64,000 nt of DNA, taken from assembly GCA_050258755.1 (NCBI GenBank), contig JBLMZI010000004.1, forward strand, positions 248,001-312,000, written 5' to 3'. Positions within the stretch are counted from its first letter, which is position 1, and each line of letters opens with the position of its first letter. The stretch is from JBLMZI01 sp050258755. Lineage in GTDB: Bacteria; Bacillota; Syntrophomonadia; Syntrophomonadales; DTU052. The position numbers were made by a program, and so were the translations under genes. Under the pieces are notes generated by a model that saw nothing but the letters and a program-made list of their open reading frames with translations, did no database searches and was not told the DNA's origin. Below are positions 8,692 through 17,064 of this stretch, one piece after another.

Positions 8692-10611
8692 CTATGTTCG
8701 CTGCAGCGCAAAGCGCATCTCCGTATAAATCCCATTGACCTTCACCCACACTTTGGCCAACCGCCCATCGGTACAGCGAATGACATAGCTGCAGTTTAAC
8801 CCCAACCACACCGAATCGTCCTGGCCCTCAAAGCCTTCCGGCACCTGTACGTCTTCAATAATAGTTGTTTTAAAGACGGCAATCCCCTCAGCGTACACTT
8901 TCCAATACGGATCAGGGTGCGCCTGATTATTGCTCACGACTTGGCCGAGACTGAGATCGGCATTCTGGGCAAAGGCGCCTTCCTTTAGTGAGGAAAGATC
9001 AACCCCGGTCCGATATAAAGGATATTTTTTGTCATCATAAAATACCGTATTCCGCAGCGTTACCGTCTGCACCGACCCCCATTTTACTGGAACATCGATT
9101 GCCGCGAACTGTTTTTCAGCCGGCATTGCTTTCGCGGCGACTCTCCCCCGAAAATCAATGCCCAGTTCGACGCGCGGCGGTCTTTTCTTTGCGGCCGTAA
9201 CTGCAGGTTTCTTGGCATCCGCCGGTAAGACTTTTACGGTGTCCGAGGTCGCCGCCTTCTTCGTCACCCTTTGGAGAGCCACTTCGTTCTTCCCGGTTGC
9301 GTCGCTGCTCGTTCCGTCCAGTTTATCGATCTTCTCCACGGCGGTCGCCGAAAGCGACAGGCCTAATTTTAAATTCTCGTGACCTTTCATCTTCTCCGGC
9401 AGGGTCTGCGCCTCCACCAGAATACGATTATCCTGCTTTTTCAATGTGCCATCCAACCGCAGGACGAATTTATCCGGCATCGTGGTCTTCATGATCAGCG
9501 CGTTCCCACTTTGCCGGATCGTATATACCGTGGTTTTCTTCGGATCACTTTTCTCGGCCAGCGTCCATTCTCCCGTAAGATCGGCGACCGCGGGTTTCGT
9601 TGCTTTTTCAGGTTTTAGTGGTTTTGGAGCCTGAGCGGCCGTTTCCGTCGGTACAACCGGTTTGACCCGCCGTTCCAGAACCACCTGAACGACTCCCTGG
9701 GAATCTGTCCTTGTTCCTTGAAGCAAGTTGATCTTTTCGGATTGAAGCGCCGATACGATCAAGACGGTTTGTAATTCCGGACGGCTTTTGATTTTATCCG
9801 GCAGCGCAGTCGCTTCCAAAGTAAGTTGATCCCCATGCAGGGTCAGCGTGCCATCCAGCCGCAAGACAACTTTGTCCGGCAGCGTGGTCTTCAAAATGAG
9901 GTCATTGCCGCTCTGTCGAATCGTAAACTGAGTGACCGTCTGTGGGGCGTTTTTCGCGGTCAGGGTCCATTCCCCGGCCAGATCGGCAATCGCCGGCGAT
10001 ACTGGTTTCGCCGGCTTCACTGTTGCCGCTGGCGCCGCAAGTCTTACCGGCGGCGCTGACACAGCGGGTTTTGCAGGCTGCGCAGGTGCTGGCTTCCTGA
10101 CAGAATGAACCGCTGTTTGACCAGCCAGTTTCTGCAGAACCACGGGGGTTTTTCCGTACAAATCGGTACGGGTTCCTGCCATGGCGGTGATCTTCTTCGT
10201 TTGCGTCGCGGATAGAACCAGTTTTGTGGTCAAGTCGGGCCGGCCTTTTATTTTCGAAGGCAGCGTCTCCAATTCCGCCAAAACCTTATCCCCCTGCTTT
10301 TTCACCCTGCCGTCCAGCCGCAAAACGTATTTGTCGGCCAGGGTCGCTTTTAGAATCAGTGTGGTCCCGCTCTGGCGCATGGTAAAGACCGTCGGCTTCG
10401 TCTTTTCACCTTTGACAATCAGCTTCCATTCTCCGGTCAAATCGGCGACTGCCGGGGCTGGCGCCTTGGCTACGGATTTCTTCCTGACTGCCGGCTTCTT
10501 CACGGCCGAAGCCGCATCGACCGGCACAGCCAGGCTGGCTATGAGCACGGTCGCCGTTAAAACGGCCGCCGCTTTTTGTATGAAACGCTCCACCCGGAAT
10601 GAATTCCTCAC
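8692..10611 (-). CDS. Secreted protein with three ~110-residue repeats and a unique C-terminal domain
   Basis: A 639-residue exported protein of unknown function. Residues 1-33 form a signal peptide (hydrophobic AAAVLTATVLIASLAVP, cleavage near VDAAS). Three copies of one domain follow, at about 54-163, 207-315 and 341-449. Each opens with ADL(T/A)GEW and contains (M/I)RQSG-(N/T)-x-LI(L/M)K-(A/T)T, then VLRLDG, and ends VVLQ or similar. This looks like a small lipocalin-like beta fold. The linkers are rich in Pro, Ala and Lys, as in wall-spanning proteins. Residues ~480-639 are a separate domain containing an NxxAHPDPYWKVYAEG stretch. The start is GTG at 10611 with GAGGAG upstream and a good promoter. 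The repeats suggest an extracellular binding role; I recognise no enzyme motif. Confidence 0.8.
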   Translation of the reverse strand: MRNSFRVERFIQKAAAVLTATVLIASLAVPVDAASAVKKPAVRKKSVAKAPAPAVADLTGEWKLIVKGEKTKPTVFTMRQSGTTLILKATLADKYVLRLDGRVKKQGDKVLAELETLPSKIKGRPDLTTKLVLSATQTKKITAMAGTRTDLYGKTPVVLQKLAGQTAVHSVRKPAPAQPAKPAVSAPPVRLAAPAATVKPAKPVSPAIADLAGEWTLTAKNAPQTVTQFTIRQSGNDLILKTTLPDKVVLRLDGTLTLHGDQLTLEATALPDKIKSRPELQTVLIVSALQSEKINLLQGTRTDSQGVVQVVLERRVKPVVPTETAAQAPKPLKPEKATKPAVADLTGEWTLAEKSDPKKTTVYTIRQSGNALIMKTTMPDKFVLRLDGTLKKQDNRILVEAQTLPEKMKGHENLKLGLSLSATAVEKIDKLDGTSSDATGKNEVALQRVTKKAATSDTVKVLPADAKKPAVTAAKKRPPRVELGIDFRGRVAAKAMPAEKQFAAIDVPVKWGSVQTVTLRNTVFYDDKKYPLYRTGVDLSSLKEGAFAQNADLSLGQVVSNNQAHPDPYWKVYAEGIAVFKTTIIEDVQVPEGFEGQDDSVWLGLNCSYVIRCTDGRLAKVWVKVNGIYTEMRFALQRT

Positions 10612-10645
10612 GTGGGCTCTCCTCGTGCAGACAATATTTGCATTT

Positions 10646-10673
10646 ATTATAGCATCCCAGGAAGCACATCAAA
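10646..10673 (-). promoter_or_regulatory. Promoter of the triple-repeat secreted protein gene
   Basis: On the minus strand TTTGAT (10673-10668), a 16-bp spacer and TATAAT (10651-10646), extended by TGC directly before the -10. It is 35 bp from the GTG start at 10611. Confidence 0.7.
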
Positions 10674-10718
10674 CGGCCTGCTTTGCGCAAACCATTTGTT
10701 CACCTGAATTGAATCACT

Positions 10719-13418
10719 CTAACCCGGCAGGGTTTTGTCCATCGTGAGAATATGATTCGAAATCCAGTTCACCAGCTCGTCCAGTATTCCAAGAATCGCT
10801 TGATCCTGATTCTCGTCCGGGTCCCCCAGTTTCATCGCGGCAATCGCCTGGGTCATATCATCATGAATCTTCTTGTGGGCTTCATAGCTGGTGCAGCCGG
10901 CTTTCCGCATATAGTCTTCTTCAGTGGCGAAATGATAAGCGCAGTAATCCCTCAGTTCCTCGATCACGTCTGCGATCTGATCATACTTGTCCGTGATCGT
11001 GGTGTCCCGCCCAACGGCATACGCCCGCCCCGCGATTTCAAACAGTTTCTGGTGCTGTTCGTCAATCAACGGAATACCAATCGCATACTCGGAATTCCAC
11101 GCGATCATAGACTGCGCCTCCAATCTGTCGGATTCCGGGCGCAATTTACGTTTCCAGTTTAACAACCCGATTTTGGGATTGTCTTTTTGGATCTTCTTTA
11201 TCCTTTTCGATAAGGCATCAAATGCGAGGGTTTCATCGGCAGCCTCATGTTCAATCTCTGCAAAAATCGACTTCCGCTTTACGAAATAGATGATTACCAG
11301 TGAAACCGCCCCATACCCGATCAGCATCAAAGCATCCATCCAGCTCAGCATCTGGTCGCCAATCGAGACAATGCCGCGCAGCCCGTGCACCGCATAAGTC
11401 ATCGGCAGCAGCGGCTGGATAAACCCAAAGAAGCTCGATTCCAGCTCGACCGGGTAGGACCCGCCGCAGGAGGTCAACTGCAGCATCATCAGGATCACAG
11501 CGACGAACTTGCCCACATCCTCCCCGAGGATGCTGACCAGCATGAAAATGATCGCCGCAAACGACAGCCCGGTCACCAGTGCAAACGCATACAGCTGAAT
11601 CGTCGGCTGTTCGACCGAAATGCCAAGCCCGGCATGCAGGATAAAGATCGAAATAATGGCCTGGAACACGCTGACCGAGGCCAGTGCGAGATACTTGTTG
11701 ATGATGTACGAACCTGGGGTTTTCGGCATCGCGCGCACCTTTTTCAGATCCACCGCGAAAAACAGCAGCATGGAGCCGACCCAGAGTGACAGCGCGATAA
11801 AGTACGGGGCAAAGCCGGTTCCGTTGTTCGGCACCGGGTGCATATTGCGCTCGTCAAGCCTGACCGGGTCGGCGATGTCGGCGATGCGCTGAGCGCTCTT
11901 GCCGTCGTCGCGGGTCAGGGCGGCCGCTTCCCCCAGTTTGTCGGACAGCTCGCGCTGCCCGCCGGAAATCTTCTCAAGACCGGCCACCAATTGATCTGAA
12001 CCGTCTGTCAAACGGGCGTTGCCGGTACGAAGTTCACCGAAACCGTTTTGAAAGCGGTTCATTCCTTCGACCAGCTTCGTACTTCCTTCCTGCAGCGCTT
12101 CGGTTCCGTCTTGAAGCTGCTGCAGTTGATCAGGAAGATTTCGCAGCTTGTCCGTGTCGATATCCGATTTTTTGTCCTTGATGGCCTGCAAGTCGTCGGC
12201 CAGCCTGGCGGAGTCGGTTTGAAGCTGCTCCTCCGCCTGCCCGACATTGGCGTTCGCCGTATCGATCCGGCCCTGCACCGATTTCAGGCCATCCTGCACG
12301 GTTTTGCTGTTCTGCTGCGCGGTTTGGACGTTTTTCCGGGCTGTCTGCACCGAAGCCAGCGCCGCCTTGATCTGCAGATCGTTCGCCGCCTCCGGGTTCT
12401 CCGCGATATAGGCGTTGAGCGTATTCTCGGCCGCGGCCAGGCTCTGATCCTGCGCCGCAAGGCTGTCGTTCACCGCATCGGCCGCACCCTTGTTCAGCGC
12501 GGACACCTGGGAATTGATCCCGGTCAGACTGGTATGAACCCTGGCAAGACTGGCGGCCCCGGCGTTCAAGGTATTCATGCCGTGGATGCCGGCGTCCAGC
12601 AGATCGTCCGCACTGCCGCTCAGGCCGTCGATTGCATCGGCCAGTTTCCCGGCCGCGGTCTTCGAACCGCCCACCAGCAGACTCACCGCTGTATTCAGCT
12701 TCACCGTGCCGTTTTCAAGCTGATTCATGCCATTGCTCAGCGCGACCAGCCCATCGCCCAGCTGTTTCATGCCGGTCCCGCTCTTTTTCAGACCGTCATT
12801 CAAGGCTTTTGACCCGGTATACGCGTTATCGCTGCCGTCCGCGAGCTGCGCCGCCCCGTCGGCGGCTTTCTGCAGTCCCTTGCCCCCGTCCAGCGTCATC
12901 TCGAAGATCACCTTAAGGTAGCGGGTCGTCAGCTCGCGCTGCAGTCCTTCTTCTACCTTCGCTATGATCTTGCGCGAAGTGGTGGCGCCGATTACGCTAA
13001 GTCCTTCATTGATCCGGTAGGTCAGCTTCACCGGTCTCGGATTATCAGTACCGGCACTGTAAGCCTGCCGGGAAAAATCCTCGGGAATGATCACCGCCAT
13101 GTAATAATGGCCGGTCTTGACCCCCCACTCGGCCTCCGTTTCGGAGACCAGCTCCCAGTGCATCTGTTTGTCGCCGGTCAGCTTATCGGCCAGTTTTTTG
13201 CCGACCTTCACCATATGACCATTCTCGCGAACACCCTCGTCCATATTGACAATGGCCAGCGGGTATTTAAACAGGTAATCCACCGGATTCCAGGTTGCCC
13301 ACAGGTAAATGAAGCTGTAAATCAAGGGAAAAATCATCAAGCCCAGCACGGTTTTCCGCAGCACGTAGGAGGACCACATATTTTTAATATCGGCGATCGC
13401 CAGCCGAATGCCGTTCAT
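10719..13418 (-). CDS. YhgE/Pip-type membrane protein fused to a C-terminal hemerythrin
   Basis: An 899-residue fusion. Residues 1-~50 hold the first membrane segment and the YhgE/Pip N-terminus (KTVLGLMIFPLIYSFIYLWATWNP). An extracellular region follows (PLAIVNMDEG, then IIPEDFSR). Residues ~190-510 are a long helical stalk rich in Gly/Gln/Leu repeats such as LGDGLVALSNGM. About 545-740 is an ABC-2-type block of five or so membrane helices. The cytoplasmic C-terminus (~768-899) is a full hemerythrin with every di-iron ligand visible: H in DEQHQKLF, H and E in HFATEE, two H in HKKIH, H and D in HILTMD. It should bind O2 or NO. The ATG at 13418 (MNGIRLAIADIKNM) has AAGGGGA upstream and is preferred to the upstream-extended frame. 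YhgE/Pip proteins act as phage receptors or secretion-associated proteins in other Firmicutes. Confidence 0.9.
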   Translation of the reverse strand: MNGIRLAIADIKNMWSSYVLRKTVLGLMIFPLIYSFIYLWATWNPVDYLFKYPLAIVNMDEGVRENGHMVKVGKKLADKLTGDKQMHWELVSETEAEWGVKTGHYYMAVIIPEDFSRQAYSAGTDNPRPVKLTYRINEGLSVIGATTSRKIIAKVEEGLQRELTTRYLKVIFEMTLDGGKGLQKAADGAAQLADGSDNAYTGSKALNDGLKKSGTGMKQLGDGLVALSNGMNQLENGTVKLNTAVSLLVGGSKTAAGKLADAIDGLSGSADDLLDAGIHGMNTLNAGAASLARVHTSLTGINSQVSALNKGAADAVNDSLAAQDQSLAAAENTLNAYIAENPEAANDLQIKAALASVQTARKNVQTAQQNSKTVQDGLKSVQGRIDTANANVGQAEEQLQTDSARLADDLQAIKDKKSDIDTDKLRNLPDQLQQLQDGTEALQEGSTKLVEGMNRFQNGFGELRTGNARLTDGSDQLVAGLEKISGGQRELSDKLGEAAALTRDDGKSAQRIADIADPVRLDERNMHPVPNNGTGFAPYFIALSLWVGSMLLFFAVDLKKVRAMPKTPGSYIINKYLALASVSVFQAIISIFILHAGLGISVEQPTIQLYAFALVTGLSFAAIIFMLVSILGEDVGKFVAVILMMLQLTSCGGSYPVELESSFFGFIQPLLPMTYAVHGLRGIVSIGDQMLSWMDALMLIGYGAVSLVIIYFVKRKSIFAEIEHEAADETLAFDALSKRIKKIQKDNPKIGLLNWKRKLRPESDRLEAQSMIAWNSEYAIGIPLIDEQHQKLFEIAGRAYAVGRDTTITDKYDQIADVIEELRDYCAYHFATEEDYMRKAGCTSYEAHKKIHDDMTQAIAAMKLGDPDENQDQAILGILDELVNWISNHILTMDKTLPG

Positions 13419-13514
13419 GCGCAATCTCCCCTTTTTAACATCGAATCTCCCGCATATAATAAACCGCAAACTTCAACCGATTTCAACATTAATTTCCATT
13501 CTATCGAATCCGAA

Positions 13515-13544
13515 CAAAAAGACCCACCGTTTTTACGGTAGGTC
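13515..13544 (-). terminator. Terminator of the methyltransferase gene
   Basis: Read on the minus strand, GACCTACCGT, loop AAAA and ACGGTGGGTC form a 10-bp stem with one wobble pair, followed by TTTTTG. It lies 113 nt past the methyltransferase stop. The rest of 13419-13656 holds no gene that I can see. Confidence 0.75.
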
Positions 13545-13656
13545 AAGCTATTGTCTTCCGGAAGATAAACACTTTGAGCCCAAGTTGTGCAGTTGTCCTA
13601 CAGGCAATCAAACTGTCCCCTTGCCTGTTGCCGTTGACCCTTGGGTGTGCGAACGC

Positions 13657-14409
13657 TTATACGTTATTCGGCTTCTTGAACACAATCAGTTCGTGCAAAA
13701 GCGCAACGTCTTTAAACATCAGGAAATCTTCAACTTTTCCGATATGGAAGGGGTAGATGGGGTCCTTTTCCCAGGTTAAATCGAGCGGATTGTCTACAAA
13801 ACCGGAATGAATGGCTATTGTTTCAAATCCCTTGAACAGCTCCATAATCTGCTCACGGCGGTACCCCCGCGTACTATGTGCAATAAGCGATCCGTCCAGG
13901 CTCAGCCGTTCCGTGGTGTAATAGAGAAAGAAAATGCCGCCGGGTTTCAGCACGCGGTAAAACTCAGCCGCCATTCTGCCGACCAGTTCATCCTCCATCA
14001 CATGGATGATGACACCCATGTTTAACAGAATATCCATACTCGCGTCATCCAGCGGAAGATTGTCGCCGAAAGCGCAAATGAAATTCACGTCAGCAGGCGA
14101 CTTCTGTTTCGCTGTGGTCAACACCCTTTCGGAAATGTCGATCGCATAAACGTTCTCCGAGCGCGCGCCCCATTCGATAAACGGGCGGAACCGACTGCCG
14201 TCGCCGCAGCCGATATCGGCGATCTTTAAATCGGATAACGATGGAATCTCATGTTTTATCAAGTGAGTCAGCATAATTCTTTCCATCATTTTTCGATGAA
14301 TGAAATAGGGTAACACGCGAAGGAGCGGCATGCCTCTTTCGGGACTGTAGTCAGCAAAATCGTTGTAATACCAGTCAAAGAATTCATTCAGTCTCTTTTT
14401 TTCTCCCAT
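13657..14409 (-). CDS. Class I SAM-dependent methyltransferase
   Basis: A 250-residue soluble methyltransferase. The SAM-binding motif I is IADIGCGDGSRF (about residues 63-74). The acidic motif II is YAIDISERVL, and FGDNLPLDDASMDILLNMGVIIH covers motifs III-IV, followed by FYRVLKPGGIFFLYYT. This is the Methyltransf_11/25 pattern. The substrate is unknown: the N-terminal ~60 residues, rich in aromatics (FFDWYYNDFADYSPERGMP), are not diagnostic. The start is ATG at 14409. It stands alone between a YhgE-hemerythrin gene and an unknown gene, with its own terminator. Confidence 0.85.
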   Translation of the reverse strand: MGEKKRLNEFFDWYYNDFADYSPERGMPLLRVLPYFIHRKMMERIMLTHLIKHEIPSLSDLKIADIGCGDGSRFRPFIEWGARSENVYAIDISERVLTTAKQKSPADVNFICAFGDNLPLDDASMDILLNMGVIIHVMEDELVGRMAAEFYRVLKPGGIFFLYYTTERLSLDGSLIAHSTRGYRREQIMELFKGFETIAIHSGFVDNPLDLTWEKDPIYPFHIGKVEDFLMFKDVALLHELIVFKKPNNV

Positions 14410-14593
14410 AACGATACCTCCGAATGATCATGTGATCCGGGTTTCAGGGCTTCCCAGACCGCCCTGGATTCCCTTCTTCGTTAGTTATCGTGATTTATCC
14501 TTAAATCCTGAATTCCCAGCACAACCCAAGTGTGTGAAAACCCGGGGCAAGCGGTTAATTGGCATGTGTTCCGCGGAAAAATATCTTCGGTTT

Positions 14594-14633
14594 CCTTATC
14601 AGACCGTTGCCGACGAGCCGTTTGTAACATTCG
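14594..14633. repeat. Fragment of the palindromic intergenic repeat
   Basis: CCTTATCAGACCGTTGCCGA and the bases after it closely match the left arm of the element at 31420-31580, with a few substitutions, up to TAACAT. The matching right arm is absent, so this looks like a decayed copy. The surrounding 14410-14635 region otherwise holds no gene. Confidence 0.6.
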
Positions 14634-14635
14634 GC

Positions 14636-15592
14636 TTACCATCCGAGCATTCGAAAGGCCGGTGCCAGCGGGCGGTTAGTATGGGCCAGGAGCGCTAGTT
14701 TTAAATCGTTTTGAATCGATGCCCTGACCAAGTCCAGACGGTCCTGAATGCTGCTGAATTCGAAAACCTCCCGATGGCGGGCTTCCATGGAAAACGAAGC
14801 GCGCAATTCGTTCGGGGGCCGCCAGCCTAGCTGGCGCAGCAATTTCTCGATTCGGTCCAGGTCAATCGCCGGTTTTTCGGAAAGCGGCTGAGCCTTAGGG
14901 CGGCCAGGCAGCAGCCCGGGTTGGATATTGATCTCAACTTTGGCGTCGGGATCAACCGGCCCGTCAACCGCGATAAACGCCACACCCATCCTAATATCCA
15001 GCTCGGCATTCAGTTTCACCGAACTTTCGTCCAAAACCGAAGCGGACACCCCGGCTTCAGTCACTTGGGCGGAAACCGCCTGACGACGGTAAAACTGGTC
15101 CACCCAGCCGGGCTGATTCAGGCGGTCCCCATCGATCGCCAATTCTTCGCCGGGACCAGCGATCACTATCACCTGGCCGGGAATCGTTTTCAAAAGCTCC
15201 TTGTCCTCCCAGTCCGGGGTGGCTTCGGCAATCTGTGCGGTATCGTCCGAAGTTTCGAAGGCAATTGAATCGAGCGGGCGATAAATCGATGATTTGCCAT
15301 CCGACGAAGGCTGGAGCACCGCAATTTTATAAGGCGCGGCGGCATCCATTGCCTGTCCGAGCGCCGGGTCCAGCAATTGCAGCGCGGAAATGCCGCTCTG
15401 GATGGCCTTGGTCTTGTTGTGTTCCGCGTACAAAGAATAATCTGTCCGGGTTTTGCTGCAGATGCAGGAATCGGGAAGCTGCATCAGTTCGAGGTTCAGG
15501 TGCGGGTTTCCCCCGGACGAGGCATTGGCAGGCACAATTTGGGCTAAAAAGCCCATGAGGTCAAACGATTTGAAGTCCGCGTAGATTCTCAC
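14636..15592 (-). CDS. Hypothetical protein, ~318 residues
   Basis: I do not recognise the family. It is a soluble-looking protein with no signal peptide or membrane segment. An early stretch (SCICSKTRTDYSLYAEHNKTKAI) holds two Cys. A central block has PGQVIVIAGPGEELAIDGDR and GVAFIAVDGPVDPDAKVEI with alternating beta-like pattern. The C-terminus is helical with basic and aromatic residues (IEKLLRQLGWRPPNELRASF). The frame is open from 15601 (TTG), but that codon sits 1 nt after the AGGGAGG box. GTG at 15592 has a 10-nt spacer and is the likelier start. It is divergent from the flavoprotein gene. The codon pattern and clear ribosome site argue that it is real. Confidence 0.6.
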   Translation of the reverse strand: MRIYADFKSFDLMGFLAQIVPANASSGGNPHLNLELMQLPDSCICSKTRTDYSLYAEHNKTKAIQSGISALQLLDPALGQAMDAAAPYKIAVLQPSSDGKSSIYRPLDSIAFETSDDTAQIAEATPDWEDKELLKTIPGQVIVIAGPGEELAIDGDRLNQPGWVDQFYRRQAVSAQVTEAGVSASVLDESSVKLNAELDIRMGVAFIAVDGPVDPDAKVEINIQPGLLPGRPKAQPLSEKPAIDLDRIEKLLRQLGWRPPNELRASFSMEARHREVFEFSSIQDRLDLVRASIQNDLKLALLAHTNRPLAPAFRMLGW

Positions 15593-15759
15593 CGCAATCA
15601 ATCCTCCCTGATTGAACGCCTATTCTCAGAATAGCATAGAAATGGTTCAATTTGCCATCTGCTGCCTGATAAATTCCTAATAACGTCTTCGGGCTTCCGC
15701 CCGGACGAATAAAGTGGGTACAATAAAGCTGGTATTTCGATGATTTTGAGGGCTGAACT

Positions 15760-17016
15760 GTGAAAAAGAAACTTGTGATTGTGATTGGCGCTGGGCCAGC
15801 AGGGATGATGGCAGCGATAGCGGCCGCTGACGAAGGGGCCAGTGTTACGCTATTGGAAAAAAACGACCGGGTGGGCCGGAAATTGAACATCACGGGAAAA
15901 GGCCGCTGTAATTTGACGGCCGATGTTGAATTGGATGAAATGATCAAAGGATTCTCAGGAAATGGGCGTTTTCTGTATAGTTCACTGGCGGCGTTTTCGA
16001 ACCACGATCTCATCCGCTATTTTGCCGAACGGGGGCTTGAAACCAAGACCGAACGAGGCAATCGGGTGTTTCCGGTATCGGATGATGCCGGTGAAGTTGT
16101 GGCGGTACTGCGGAAGCACTTAAGCGCAGCCGGGGTGAAAATCCAGTATTCCACGACCGTTCAAGCCATTCGGATTAAAGACGGTGAGATTTCCGGCGTG
16201 GTTACCGATACCGGGAAACTCGACGCCGACGCGGTGATCGTGGCCACCGGGGGCATGTCCTATCCCCTGACCGGTTCAACCGGTGACGGGTACCGTTTCG
16301 CCAAAACCCTGGGGCACAAGATCGTCGAGCCGCGGCCGGGACTGGTGCCGCTGCTGGCGAAAGAAGAATGGATTGCCGAATTACAGGGGCTGAATCTGAA
16401 AAACGTCAAAGCGACCGCTTACACGAATGCCGGCAAGGTCATCAACGAAGATTTTGGGGAACTGCTGTTTACCGCTTTCGGGATCTCGGGACCGATCATT
16501 CTGTCCATGAGTCAGGCGATTGGGGCCCATATGATGCGGCATCACGAAACGGTGTCGGTGCACATTGACCTGAAACCAGCGCTCAGCATAGAGAAGCTGA
16601 CCGCCCGGATTCAGCGCGATTTTGACGCCTATGCGCGGAAACAGTTTCAAAATGCGCTGGGCGATTTGCTGCCCTCAAAGCTGATCCCGGTTTTTGTTCA
16701 GTTGAGCGGGATTGATCCGGAAAAGGAATGCAGCCAAATCAATCGGGCCGAACGCGCCGGGGTCGTCCAGCTCTTAAAGCATTTCGTGGTAACGGTGCAC
16801 GGGACCCGGCCAATTGCCGAAGCCATCGTGACCGTAGGCGGTGTGGATGTCCGGGAAATCCAGCCGAAAACGATGGAATCAAAGCGCGTTAAAGGGCTTT
16901 TCTTTGCCGGCGAAGTGCTGGACATTGACGGATATACGGGCGGCTACAATCTTCAAGCCGCCTTTTCCACCGGCTATGTCGCTGGGAAGCATGCGGCTGC
17001 CCGGGAGGAACGATGA
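15760..17016 (+). CDS. HI0933-family FAD-dependent flavoprotein (YhiN-like)
   Basis: A 418-residue protein of the HI0933/YhiN family, NAD(P)/FAD-dependent oxidoreductases with a two-dinucleotide-binding fold; some members reduce bile-acid intermediates, most have no known substrate. Residues 6-11 give the FAD-binding GAGPAG, followed by LLEKNDRVGRKLNITGKGRCNLT, the family signature. ATGGMSYPLTGSTGDGY and the C-terminal GLFFAGEVLDIDGYTGGYN are also characteristic. The length is normal. The start is GTG at 15760 after a weak GAGGG box; GTACAATAAAG about 40 bp upstream resembles a -10. The IS element lies 48 bp after the stop and has not damaged the gene. Confidence 0.9.
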   Translation: MKKKLVIVIGAGPAGMMAAIAAADEGASVTLLEKNDRVGRKLNITGKGRCNLTADVELDEMIKGFSGNGRFLYSSLAAFSNHDLIRYFAERGLETKTERGNRVFPVSDDAGEVVAVLRKHLSAAGVKIQYSTTVQAIRIKDGEISGVVTDTGKLDADAVIVATGGMSYPLTGSTGDGYRFAKTLGHKIVEPRPGLVPLLAKEEWIAELQGLNLKNVKATAYTNAGKVINEDFGELLFTAFGISGPIILSMSQAIGAHMMRHHETVSVHIDLKPALSIEKLTARIQRDFDAYARKQFQNALGDLLPSKLIPVFVQLSGIDPEKECSQINRAERAGVVQLLKHFVVTVHGTRPIAEAIVTVGGVDVREIQPKTMESKRVKGLFFAGEVLDIDGYTGGYNLQAAFSTGYVAGKHAAAREER

Positions 17017-17064
17017 GATCGCCTGCGGTGGGGCTTGAAGGCACTCGGCGGGTTGATAAGGTAC

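Noticed and set aside
14432..14698. Plus-strand 88-codon frame near 14.5 kb
   Set aside because: It lies over the decayed intergenic repeat and the end of a minus-strand gene; a similar peptide near 31.45 kb comes only from the shared repeat DNA.
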